A stretch of DNA of 64,000 nt. It comes from Crossiella sp. SN42. GTDB lineage: Bacteria > Actinomycetota > Actinomycetes > Mycobacteriales > Pseudonocardiaceae. Every line of letters begins with the position of its first letter. The first letter of the stretch is position 1. The notes beneath the pieces were generated by a model. It saw only the letters and a list, made by a program, of their open reading frames with translations, did not search any database and was not told where the DNA came from. Positions 26,935 to 34,794 of the stretch are shown piece after piece. The position numbers and the translations under genes were made by a program. The stretch is taken from positions 186,001 to 250,000 of the forward strand of contig NZ_JAMHIV010000004.1 of NCBI RefSeq assembly GCF_023897065.1, in the 5' to 3' direction.

Positions 26935-27359
26935 CGCGCGGAGAAGCGAAGCAAGAAACGGCGGCCAACCGTGGCCGCAGGGCGGAAGCGATTGCTGCCG
27001 GCCTGGGCTGTTCGTTGTTGCTCTTCAGCATAGGGCTCTCGGTAAACCAGGCTGGGTCGTCGGTCTTCAAGGCACGCTCGTCAGGGGAGAACTCTGCTCA
27101 GACCGTGCGCACAACAGGTGTGGCCAGCGTTGTGCCGGATTCCGGAGGTTGCCTACGCCTGAGAGGCGATGGCGGCCGCTCCTGGCTCCTGTTGGGTACG
27201 GCCGCGCCGGCGATCAGCGATGCCGTTATCGGTTCGCGAGCCGGACAGGCTCGGATACGTGTCACAGGGCATGTCACCGCGGCAAGCAGGTCGTGGCCGG
27301 CCAGGTGCGGGTCTGGTCCGGCCCTTGCGTGTGACCGGGTGGAGATTATGCGCGAATAG
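26928..27359 (+). CDS. Membrane-anchored or exported small protein
   Basis: A 143-aa protein. A basic N-terminus is followed by one hydrophobic segment at about residues 20-40 (AEAIAAGLGCSLLLFSIGLSV), then a beta-rich extracytoplasmic part with two Cys (GGCLRLRGDGGRSWLLLG near 75, ARCGSGPALACDRVEI at the end), compatible with a small OB-like or disulfide-stabilised domain. The segment lacks a clean signal-peptidase site, so a membrane anchor is more likely than secretion. It overlaps the preceding gene and is followed by a terminator-like hairpin, ending the operon. Confidence 0.55.
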   Translation: MVTRGEAKQETAANRGRRAEAIAAGLGCSLLLFSIGLSVNQAGSSVFKARSSGENSAQTVRTTGVASVVPDSGGCLRLRGDGGRSWLLLGTAAPAISDAVIGSRAGQARIRVTGHVTAASRSWPARCGSGPALACDRVEIMRE

Positions 27360-27381
27360 ACCGTTGCTGCGGCCCCAAACC

Positions 27382-27409
27382 GGGCTATCGCCTAACGCGG
27401 CGATAGCCC
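27382..27409 (+). terminator. 11-bp hairpin ending the 25.4-27.4 kb operon
   Basis: GGGCTATCGCC pairs perfectly with GGCGATAGCCC across a six-base loop, 22 bases after the stop of the membrane-anchored protein. No T tract. Confidence 0.6.
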
Positions 27410-27602
27410 CATTCGCCGCGCCCATTATCATTCCGAGCGACCAGAAATGAATGGCGCTCAAGCTTGACGGGCACCATTCGCTGATGCACAGTGACCTTGT
27501 CGGTTATGAGCCGATGTCGTGTGTAGAGACAGAGTTCAGCCCGCTCGCCCGCTTCCCCGGCGGGCGCAGAAGGCGTAAGACGCGCTGGAGTTGAATTCGC
27601 AG

Positions 27603-27633
27603 CCGGGGGCCTTGTTCATCTCAGGGCCCCCGG
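27603..27633 (+). promoter_or_regulatory. 9-bp G/C hairpin just before the S53 protease gene
   Basis: CCGGGGGCC pairs with GGCCCCCGG over a 13-base loop, 32 bases before the start codon. It lies either in the 5' untranslated region of the protease or just upstream of its promoter. Confidence 0.35.
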
Positions 27634-27665
27634 TAACCCCAATCGTTCTATTCAAAGGTGCGCGC

Positions 27666-29609
27666 ATGCGATTCGCGTTATCACGATGGACCGTAGTGGC
27701 CGCCGCAGCCGGTGTTCTCGCCGGATCCGCTGCCGGTGCTCCTGCGGCCGCCGCCGAACCCGATCGACTCGAGGTCACCGGCGTCCGCCCCGCTTGGGCA
27801 ACCCCGCAGGCACGCAGTGGCGACCTCCGACCTGAGCAACAACTCTCCATCGCGCTGACCCTGCCGCTGCGAGACCCTGGTGCGGCACAGGCTTTGGCAA
27901 GGTCGGTATCCGAGCCAGGCCCCTCCTACCGACGGTTCCTCGACTCCGCGGAGTTCCGGAACCGATTCGGGCCCACAGCCGATCTCCTCGAGCAGGTCCA
28001 GACGTGGGCGCGCGCGGCCGGCCTGCAGGTCACCGCGACGACGACGGCCGGTCGGATGGTGACAGCTCGCGGCAGTGCGTCGGTGATCCAGCGAGCCTTC
28101 CAGACCACTCTGGGACGGTTTCGGCTCCCGGCGGGGACCGCGGGCAATGATGCAGAGGTCTTGGTGCATGCGCCGAGCAGCCCGGTGACGCTGCCTCGGA
28201 GCTTGCGGGCCATGGGTGTCAGCGTGCTCGGTTTGGACAGCGCGAGTTCGCTGCACCGGCCGATGTGGGCTCGCTCCACGGTCACCAAGCGCCCGGAAAG
28301 CAGCGTCGAACAAGCAGGGAGCTCGACCTACTGCGCCCCGTACTGGAGGGCGGAGAACAACACCTCGGTGCCCCAGCGCTACCCCGGGCGGCAGTCAAAC
28401 CACAACTGTGGCTACGGCTACGCCCAATCCAGAGCGATCCACCAGCTGAACAACTCGCACACCGGTAAGGGCGCCAGCGTCGGGATCGTCGGCGCCTACA
28501 ACCTGTCCACGATCCTCGCAGACGTCAACCGCAACGCCGCATCGGCAGGCGCGCCGCGGTTGAAGGCCGAGCAGTACATCGATCGGTCCCAGCGGGAGAT
28601 CCACGACCCTTCGTGCACCAACCGCGACTCGTGGCTGGGCGAGCAGGCCCTGGACGTGACCGCGGTGCGTAACAGCGCGCCCGAATCGAAGATCTACTAC
28701 TACGGTGCGGCGAACTGCACCGGCCTGTACGAGAGCCTGGCGCGCGCGGTGTCGGACAACGAAGCCGACGTTCTCTCACTGTCGTGGGGCACTACCTACG
28801 AGGCCGTTTCGGAAGCCACTCGCACTGAGCTGACGCAACTGGCGGTGCAGGCAGCCATCCAGGGGCAGTCGATCGTGGTCAGCAGCGGAGACAGCGGTGA
28901 CAACAGCACGGCGAATCCGGCGCGCGTGGCCAGCCCGAGCTTTCCCGCGATCAATCCCTGGGTCAGCTCGGTCGGTGGCACGACGGTCGCGCTGCGCCGC
29001 GACAACGGCGTGGAGTTCGCCACCGGCTGGCAGAACACCGGCTACACCCAGGCCGGCGGCACCTGGCGCCCGCTTCAGGGCCGTGACGGTGCCTTCGCCG
29101 GAGGCGGGGGTGGTGGAATCTCGGCGCTCTACGAGCAGCCCGAGTGGCAGCGAGAGGTGGTTCCGCAGGAGATCGCTGGCGGCCGCCGGGTGATGCCGGA
29201 TATCGCTTCGGCAGGCGATGCCAACACCGGCGTGCTGGTCGGATACACGACCGCCCAAGGCTATGCCGAAGGGCCGTACGGCGGCACGTCATGGTCAGCG
29301 CCGACGGTGGCGGCGCTGGTGGCTGATGCCAAGCAGCAGAGCGGAACGCGGACCGGCTTCCTGAATCCAGCCTTGTACGGCATGGCGGGCACCGATGCCT
29401 TCCTGGATGTGCGGCCGGTACAAGCCGGAGTCTGGCAGGACTACCTGCCGCGCTACCCCGGCAGCTCGACTCCGACCGAGCGCGGCAGCTACCTCAGCGT
29501 CAAGGACGAGAAGCCGCAGAGCTTGCAGAGCGCACCGGGCTGGGATGCGGTCACCGGACTGGGCATGCCCGCCGGCGCGAAGTTCCTCGACAGGCTCAGC
29601 GCACGTTGA
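27666..29609 (+). CDS. Secreted S53 family (sedolisin/kumamolisin-type) serine protease
   Basis: About 647 aa. A signal peptide covers roughly residues 1-35 (basic start, VVAAAAGVLAGSAAGAPAAAAEP). An N-terminal pro-domain follows (PLRDPGAAQALARSVSEPGPSYRRFLDSAEFRNRFGPT; the FLxxxEFxxxFxPT signature of pro-kumamolisin). The catalytic domain shows Glu and Asp in GEQALDV (about residues 326-330), the oxyanion Asp in VSSGDSGD (about 408) and the nucleophile Ser in GGTSWSAP (about 541). These enzymes are self-activated acid endopeptidases acting outside the cell. I use the ATG at 27666, with AAAGGTG upstream; a longer frame from 27591 would destroy the signal peptide. Confidence 0.95.
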   Translation: MRFALSRWTVVAAAAGVLAGSAAGAPAAAAEPDRLEVTGVRPAWATPQARSGDLRPEQQLSIALTLPLRDPGAAQALARSVSEPGPSYRRFLDSAEFRNRFGPTADLLEQVQTWARAAGLQVTATTTAGRMVTARGSASVIQRAFQTTLGRFRLPAGTAGNDAEVLVHAPSSPVTLPRSLRAMGVSVLGLDSASSLHRPMWARSTVTKRPESSVEQAGSSTYCAPYWRAENNTSVPQRYPGRQSNHNCGYGYAQSRAIHQLNNSHTGKGASVGIVGAYNLSTILADVNRNAASAGAPRLKAEQYIDRSQREIHDPSCTNRDSWLGEQALDVTAVRNSAPESKIYYYGAANCTGLYESLARAVSDNEADVLSLSWGTTYEAVSEATRTELTQLAVQAAIQGQSIVVSSGDSGDNSTANPARVASPSFPAINPWVSSVGGTTVALRRDNGVEFATGWQNTGYTQAGGTWRPLQGRDGAFAGGGGGGISALYEQPEWQREVVPQEIAGGRRVMPDIASAGDANTGVLVGYTTAQGYAEGPYGGTSWSAPTVAALVADAKQQSGTRTGFLNPALYGMAGTDAFLDVRPVQAGVWQDYLPRYPGSSTPTERGSYLSVKDEKPQSLQSAPGWDAVTGLGMPAGAKFLDRLSAR

Positions 29610-29656
29610 CTTCGGGCCCAGACCTGTAATCCCACATCCACCCGTTGGGCCCGGGG

Positions 29657-29690
29657 GCGGGAGGCGGGGCAGATCAGCCTCGCCTCCCGC
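29657..29690 (+). terminator. 10-bp hairpin after the protease gene
   Basis: GCGGGAGGCG pairs with CGCCTCCCGC across a 14-base loop, 48 bases after the protease stop. Actinomycete-type terminator without T tract. Confidence 0.6.
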
Positions 29691-29746
29691 AGCTGTGGAC
29701 AGCACAGCACACCGATCGTGGGGCGCACCACTGAGGAGGATGCCCG

Positions 29747-30724
29747 TTGGCACCTGAGACCCAAGGCAGGAACCGTGATCGTGCCGCCGAGACAACCACG
29801 CTCGTTGAGGATCTCGTTGACGTGGCCGCAGGCCGTGAGGACCAAGCCGGAACTCCCGGGGCACAGGAACGAGCGCGTCGGGCGCGCCGCAGTGCCGGGC
29901 TGGGACTTCTGGCGGTTGCGTGCACGGTGTCCGTGGCGGTCTACGCCGTGGCGACCAGTGCGCACGTCGATCATCCTGCGGCTCTGCGAGGGCAGCTGCG
30001 CGTGGCGGAGCCGGAACGTACTCACCTCTCGACCACTCCTGCCTTCCCCGTCGATGCGGCGATCATGGAGGGGCTGCCCGAAGCGACGACCTGGGCGACC
30101 ACGCCGCAGGCGCCCGTGGACACTGCCCCCACGACCGTCCCAGATGGACTCCTGGTGACGCCGAAACGGCTGGTTCCGATTTTCGATTCGGTGGGAGGCA
30201 ACCCGATCGCCAAGATCGGCCCGCGGCAACTGGACGGCCCCACCGCGGTGCCAGTGCTGGAGACGGCACCTGGCTGGCTGAGGATCGCGCTGCCGTCGCG
30301 ACCCCACGGTGCCACCGGCTGGATCACCGACTGGGAGGAGGACCTGGAGGTCAGCCAGACCGACCGGCGCATCATGGTGGATCTCCACCGGCGCGAGCTG
30401 AGCCTGTACCAGGCACAGCAGGTCGTTGGACGCTGGAAGGTGGGCATCGGCAAGGACAGTGCTCCAACACCTGTCGGACGCACCTTCGTTCTGGCCCAGG
30501 TTGCCCCAGCGAACATCAAGTACAGCCCGTTCATCGTGGTGCTGGGAACTCATTCTCTGACTCACGAGAAGTTCGGTGCCGGGCCAGGAACCGTTGGTGT
30601 GCACGGGTGGCCTCGCCAGGACGGGATCGGCACCGCCACAAGTGATGGCTGCATCCGCATCGGCCCAGAAGGCCTGCGCGCACTCGGTGACGTTCCTATC
30701 GGGACGCCCGTGTTGATCAGCTGA
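29747..30724 (+). CDS. Membrane-anchored L,D-transpeptidase (YkuD)
   Basis: A 325-aa protein that cross-links or remodels peptidoglycan (L,D-transpeptidation). The N-terminal 48 residues are cytoplasmic, then one membrane segment (SAGLGLLAVACTVSVAVYAVA, about 49-70), a Thr/Pro-rich linker, an SH3-like region (VPIFDSVGGNPIAKIG, then WLRIALP) and the YkuD catalytic domain with GVHGWPRQ and SDGCIRIG; the Cys at about residue 302 is the nucleophile. The start is TTG: GAGGAGG lies at an ideal seven bases, and no ATG or GTG is available in frame. Near a T4SS operon such an enzyme may help envelope passage, but it may equally be general cell-wall cargo. Confidence 0.92.
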   Translation: MAPETQGRNRDRAAETTTLVEDLVDVAAGREDQAGTPGAQERARRARRSAGLGLLAVACTVSVAVYAVATSAHVDHPAALRGQLRVAEPERTHLSTTPAFPVDAAIMEGLPEATTWATTPQAPVDTAPTTVPDGLLVTPKRLVPIFDSVGGNPIAKIGPRQLDGPTAVPVLETAPGWLRIALPSRPHGATGWITDWEEDLEVSQTDRRIMVDLHRRELSLYQAQQVVGRWKVGIGKDSAPTPVGRTFVLAQVAPANIKYSPFIVVLGTHSLTHEKFGAGPGTVGVHGWPRQDGIGTATSDGCIRIGPEGLRALGDVPIGTPVLIS

Positions 30725-30804
30725 GCTTCTCAGTACGACGAAGGACAACGCCAACCCACACAACAGTCTCTGGTAGCAGAGACCGGGAAGCTTAAAGGGG
30801 AACC

Positions 30805-31473
30805 ATGTCTACTCAACCGGGTGTGCGTGTCGCAGGCGTGAGTGTCGCTGTCCTGGCCGCGGTTATGGCGACAAGTCCAGTGGCCCAGGCCGATGCAGGC
30901 TCCAGCGCGTACGCACTGGCAGCCTCCGGGACGAGCACGATCCCGCCGACGGGAACCGCGGCATCGGTCCAATCCAAGGATGGAGCGATCCGCGCCAGCA
31001 ACCTCCGGGCGAGCGCCAGCCCAGGTCGAGCATCAGCAAGCGTCGGTTCGGTCAGCCTCGGCAAGACCGTCATCGGTTCGGCGGTGTCGGCAACATGTAC
31101 CCAGGGGCAAGGCACCGTCACGTCCGCGAGTGGCCACAAGGCGCCCAACACGATCCAGAAGATCGGCGCGGTCACCGTCACCTACAACGTCCAGACGCGT
31201 ACCCCGGACGGTCGACTGTCCATTGTGGGCGCACGGGCCTCCATGCCAGGCCAGACCGTGACGATGGCAGTAGTCACCTGTGGGACCGCGGACACTCCCC
31301 CGCCGTCCTCGCCACCGCCGTCCTCAGTGCCTCAGCCGAGCACCAAGCCAGCCCCCGGGAAACCAGCACCCAGCACGAAGGCCGCGGAACGGAAGCCCGC
31401 CACCACGCTGCCGAAAAAGCCGGCCGCCAGGCCGCACACCATCCGTATCCCGAGGTTCGACGTGACCGGATAA
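30805..31473 (+). CDS. Secreted protein with Pro/Lys-rich tail
   Basis: A 222-aa protein with a signal peptide (VRVAGVSVAVLAAVMATSPVAQADA, cleavage after about residue 30). The mature part is Ser/Ala/Gly/Val-rich and beta-like (GSVSLGKTVIGSAVSATCTQGQG, KIGAVTVTYNVQTRTPDGRLSIVGARA) with two Cys (CTQ near 98, CGT near 159) that could form a disulfide. From about residue 163 it is a Pro/Ser/Lys-rich low-complexity tail. AAGGGG precedes the ATG. Function unknown: a cell-surface or secreted structural protein. Confidence 0.75.
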   Translation: MSTQPGVRVAGVSVAVLAAVMATSPVAQADAGSSAYALAASGTSTIPPTGTAASVQSKDGAIRASNLRASASPGRASASVGSVSLGKTVIGSAVSATCTQGQGTVTSASGHKAPNTIQKIGAVTVTYNVQTRTPDGRLSIVGARASMPGQTVTMAVVTCGTADTPPPSSPPPSSVPQPSTKPAPGKPAPSTKAAERKPATTLPKKPAARPHTIRIPRFDVTG

Positions 31474-31478
31474 CTACA

Positions 31479-31519
31479 CGGCGGCGACCAACACAGTCCA
31501 CTGTGGTCGGTCGCCGCCG
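31479..31519 (+). terminator. Long hairpin after the secreted-protein gene
   Basis: CGGCGGCGACC pairs perfectly with GGTCGCCGCCG; within the loop ACAGT and ACTGT can pair too, giving an almost continuous stem. It begins six bases after the stop codon at 31473 and ends 16 bases before the MFS start. Confidence 0.7.
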
Positions 31520-31534
31520 GAAAGGCTTTACGTT

Positions 31535-32932
31535 GTGATGCAACAGGAATCCGTCCTGGCGACCGATCGGGACGACCAGCAGGGCCGGGTCCAGGCCGGT
31601 GTGCTCGTGTCGCTGTGCCTAGGTGTAGTGCCGCAGGCGCTGGCCTCATCGGCGCTGGCGGTGGCTATGCCCTCGATTCAGGATGAGTTCCAAGCAGGAC
31701 CGCACCTTGCCTGGGTGATCTCCTCGACGTACCTGGCAACCGGGGTCGGCGCGATCATCACCGGGCGGTTGAGCGATCTGTTTGGTGCCCGCCGAGTGCT
31801 GCTGTGTGGCCTTGGCGTGGCCTCGGTCGCCACTGTGGCGGCCATGCTCGCTCCCACCCTCGCCACCTTGATCGCTGCCAGAGCCGTCGCGGGCCTGGGA
31901 ACCAGTGCGCCGTTGCCCGCCGCGCTGGCGCTGCTGCGGCGCGCCCGACCACAACAGGACCACGCGGCCAGCTCCGGGCTCGGTGTGATCGCCGCGTCGA
32001 TGCAGGTCACCATCGCCCTCGGACCGCCCCTCGGAGGCCTGCTCGTCGAGCTCGGAGGGTGGCGATCGATTCTCGCGGTGACGCTTCCGCTGATGGCGGC
32101 CGCGGCGGGGTGCGTGTACACCTTCGTGCCCGCAGATGCCGTGGCCGCGCGGTCCGCCGGCTGGTGGAGGACGCTCGACGTGCCGGGCATGATCGTCATG
32201 GCGTGCACCACCACTGTGATCATGGTGTTCCTGCTGCAACTCAACAACGGTCTGGCGTGGGACGTCGCGGCCGGGTTGGCTCTTCAGCTCGTGATTTTGG
32301 TCTGGTGGTCGCGCAGAGCCGAACAACCCTTCGTCCGCCTCAACCTGGCTGCGGATCCCACACTCAGCCGGACATTTCTGTGCAATGCGGGGTTCTATCT
32401 TTCCTACTACGCGATCTTCTACGGCTTCCCGCTCTATCTCATCGGCAAAGGCCTTTCGCCCACGATGGCAGGTCTGATCATGCTTCCGATCGCCGCGTCC
32501 ACCGCGGTGACCTCCGTTGTGGCCGCCCGCGGGGCGCGGCGTCGCGGCCCCGGGCATGTTCTGCTGGTCGGCTCGGTCGCACTGCTGCTCAGCGGCTTGG
32601 CGATCGTGGCCGTGATCTCGCGGCACCCCATCGATCTGCAGGCCTTTCTCGCGCTCGGCGCGCTCATCGGCGTACCGGCGGGATGCCTGGCGATCGGCTA
32701 TCAGGCGCGCACGGTGGCTGCGGCTCCCGCTGCTGACGTGGGTGCCGCCGCTGGACTTCTCCGCTCCGCGCAGTACGTCGGAGCCGTTGCAGCCTCGGCA
32801 GTTCTCCCTCTGCTGAGCCTCGATGCTGGCGGTGACGCATCCGGGCTCGGCTGGACTGTGGCCGGCGTGGGCGCTGCCCTGGTGGCGATGCGCCCATGCC
32901 GGCCACAGGGCCAGGGGGGTGGGAGCTCATGA
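31535..32932 (+). CDS. MFS drug-exporter-type transporter (DHA2-like)
   Basis: A 465-aa polytopic membrane protein with about 14 hydrophobic segments. Motif A is recognisable as GRLSDLFGARRVLL after the second segment, and a motif-C-like GLGTSAPLPAALALL and GVIAASMQVTIALGPPLGGLLVELGGWR follow, as in proton-driven multidrug efflux pumps (H+ antiporters of the DHA2 group). The start is GTG at 31535 or the adjacent ATG. Its TGA overlaps the ATG of the TcpC-like gene (ATGA at 32929-32932), so this exporter is translationally coupled to the type IV secretion operon, which is unusual. Confidence 0.9.
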   Translation: MMQQESVLATDRDDQQGRVQAGVLVSLCLGVVPQALASSALAVAMPSIQDEFQAGPHLAWVISSTYLATGVGAIITGRLSDLFGARRVLLCGLGVASVATVAAMLAPTLATLIAARAVAGLGTSAPLPAALALLRRARPQQDHAASSGLGVIAASMQVTIALGPPLGGLLVELGGWRSILAVTLPLMAAAAGCVYTFVPADAVAARSAGWWRTLDVPGMIVMACTTTVIMVFLLQLNNGLAWDVAAGLALQLVILVWWSRRAEQPFVRLNLAADPTLSRTFLCNAGFYLSYYAIFYGFPLYLIGKGLSPTMAGLIMLPIAASTAVTSVVAARGARRRGPGHVLLVGSVALLLSGLAIVAVISRHPIDLQAFLALGALIGVPAGCLAIGYQARTVAAAPAADVGAAAGLLRSAQYVGAVAASAVLPLLSLDAGGDASGLGWTVAGVGAALVAMRPCRPQGQGGGSS

Positions 32933-34092
32933 ACAGCCGCCGATGGGCCGCACGACAGCGCGGGACGCCGCCGGGAGTCCCTGGTGCACGCGATGGCACT
33001 CCGGTGCAACGGGCTCAGGCTCATCAGGTTGCGGGGTCCCGTCCTCCGGGCCAGAGCGGGGCACCACGGCAGGGATGGTCGGACAGCGACGCCCAGACTC
33101 CGCCAGCAGGGAGCTCGGCGCCACCGGCATGGTCCATCGTGACTGGACGGCGTCGGCTCGGCCTCTGGCTGCACATCCGTCGTCTGCTGGTCGGCCTGGT
33201 GGCCGTGGTCGTCGCTGCGGCGGGTGTCTTCAGCATCGCGTCCTCGGTAGCGGTGTGGCTTCATGAACCGCCATTGCCTGCCAAGCCAGCACAGCTGGCG
33301 AACTCCGTCGAGGCATTCGCCGAGGCATTCGCGGTCGACTATCTCTCCTGGGACGCCGCAAGCCGCCCACACCGGGAGGCCGCACTGGCCCGCTACGCCG
33401 CGGCCGGCGCCAAGATCGACGGCTGGGACGGTGCGGGCCGACAGTGGGCGGACAGCCCCAACTCGGTGGCCACCACGCGAGATGGCCACCGCGCCATCGT
33501 GCTGACCCGAGTCCGGGTCATCCCCGCCGTCCCCTCGGAGCGAGAAGCGACGCACCCAGGCCAGACGACAGGGTCAGCACCACCTGGTGCCGCCGCAGCG
33601 CCGGGGCCGCCGGCGCACGGCTGGATCGCCGCCCCAGCGCGATGGATGTCCCTCGGTGTGGTGGTCGGCATCGACGGGGAGCGGATGTCGGTGTCGACCC
33701 CGCCTGTCCCGCTGGGCTCGCCGCCCACGACCGTGCCCCCGCCCACCATGGACAACGCCGGCGGGGGTGAGGACGCTGAGTTCGCTGCGGCGAGCCGTGA
33801 GACCGTCACCAGACACATCCAGGCCTACGCAGCTGGCGATCTGGACTACGTCCGTGCCACCGGCACTCGTTTCCGAGGGCTCGATCGCACGGTGACGCCT
33901 GAGCAAGTCGGACAGTGGCGCGCGAGCAAGCATGGAGAACCCGCCGGCCGAGTGGGCGTAGCCACCATCACGTGGCAAATCACCGGTGGCATAGGGAAGA
34001 TCACCGGTCACTATCGCATCGAACTGCGCTTGCACGGTGACCGTTGGTATCTCGCTGATATTGGCGCAGAGAGCGGGGTGACTACCGCATGA
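32929..34092 (+). CDS. TcpC/VirB8-like conjugation membrane protein
   Basis: About 387 aa. The N-terminal 85 residues are polar and Pro/Gln-rich (cytoplasmic), then one membrane segment (LLVGLVAVVVAAAGVFSIASSVAVWL) and an extracytoplasmic part with two similar halves: NSVEAFAEAFAVDYLSWDAASRPHREAALARYAA and the later VTRHIQAYAAGDLDYVRATGTRFRGL. This tandem NTF2-like layout is that of TcpC, the VirB8-related channel component of Gram-positive conjugation systems. A GGGAG site precedes the ATG. It is the first secretion gene of the operon and overlaps the next gene by ATGA. Confidence 0.85.
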   Translation: MNSRRWAARQRGTPPGVPGARDGTPVQRAQAHQVAGSRPPGQSGAPRQGWSDSDAQTPPAGSSAPPAWSIVTGRRRLGLWLHIRRLLVGLVAVVVAAAGVFSIASSVAVWLHEPPLPAKPAQLANSVEAFAEAFAVDYLSWDAASRPHREAALARYAAAGAKIDGWDGAGRQWADSPNSVATTRDGHRAIVLTRVRVIPAVPSEREATHPGQTTGSAPPGAAAAPGPPAHGWIAAPARWMSLGVVVGIDGERMSVSTPPVPLGSPPTTVPPPTMDNAGGGEDAEFAAASRETVTRHIQAYAAGDLDYVRATGTRFRGLDRTVTPEQVGQWRASKHGEPAGRVGVATITWQITGGIGKITGHYRIELRLHGDRWYLADIGAESGVTTA

Positions 34093-34355
34093 TCAGCATC
34101 ATCTTCGCCGCTGACCTCGCCCTGCAACTCAAACCGACCTCTGGCGTGGAACTGCGGAACATTCTTCTAGGAGTCATGGCAAGTCTCATCGCGATCCTGA
34201 TGGCGTACAGGGCTATGGCCGCATACGCAGCTGGCCACTATGGCCAGATGGTGACCAGCGTGCTGGCTGGCGCGCTCGCGGCGGGCTTCGTGGTCTTTCC
34301 CGACCAAGCAATGACTGTGGTGAAGGGTTTGTGGACCGCGGTGTTTGGTGGATGA
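34089..34355 (+). CDS. Small two-pass membrane protein of the T4SS operon
   Basis: An 88-aa protein with hydrophobic segments at about residues 25-45 (ILLGVMASLIAILMAYRAMA) and 57-77 (MVTSVLAGALAAGFVVFP). Size, topology and position just before the TcpE/PrgI-like gene suggest a VirB2/TcpD-like small channel subunit; there is no sequence proof. The ATG overlaps the stop of the TcpC-like gene. Confidence 0.75.
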   Translation: MISIIFAADLALQLKPTSGVELRNILLGVMASLIAILMAYRAMAAYAAGHYGQMVTSVLAGALAAGFVVFPDQAMTVVKGLWTAVFGG

Positions 34356-34358
34356 GCG

Positions 34359-34772
34359 ATGCCGCTGACACTTCCCACCGACACCGAGCACGCGAACTAC
34401 GCGACTCGGCAGTACGAGCTTTTCAACAAGCCGATCGCTAAGGGGATCGATCGCACCAAGATGACCATCTTCGCCGTCAGCGCGGGGATCTGGTTCCCCC
34501 TCGTGGCGTTGCTGGGTGTTAGCCCGTTCTGGCGGCTGGGGCCCTCGATCTACCTGATCCCGGTGGCTGCCTTCGTCATCCTCGGTACACGCACGGACAA
34601 CTCGGGACGGATGGCGATGGTCGAGTGGTACGACCGCATCCGCTACCGCTTGCCGGGACGGCGCAGGATCGTCACCGATCCGCTCGTGTCCGCGGATGCG
34701 CATAGCCGGGTCGCGATCGAGCTTGTCCTGGCAGCAGAGATCGCACACACCTTGCCAGGACAACAGGAGTGA
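34359..34772 (+). CDS. TcpE/PrgI-like (VirB3-type) membrane protein
   Basis: A 137-aa protein with two adjacent membrane segments at about residues 36-75 (FAVSAGIWFPLVALLGVSPFW, then IYLIPVAAFVILGT) flanked by polar ends. YNATRQYELFN-like start (NYATRQYELFNKPIAKGIDR) and WYDRIRYRLPGRRRI after the membrane part are typical for the PrgI/TcpE group, which contacts the VirB4 ATPase encoded next. It starts three bases after the preceding stop. Confidence 0.8.
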   Translation: MPLTLPTDTEHANYATRQYELFNKPIAKGIDRTKMTIFAVSAGIWFPLVALLGVSPFWRLGPSIYLIPVAAFVILGTRTDNSGRMAMVEWYDRIRYRLPGRRRIVTDPLVSADAHSRVAIELVLAAEIAHTLPGQQE

Positions 34773-34794
34773 ATCGCCAACGTGAGGAGGGCAT

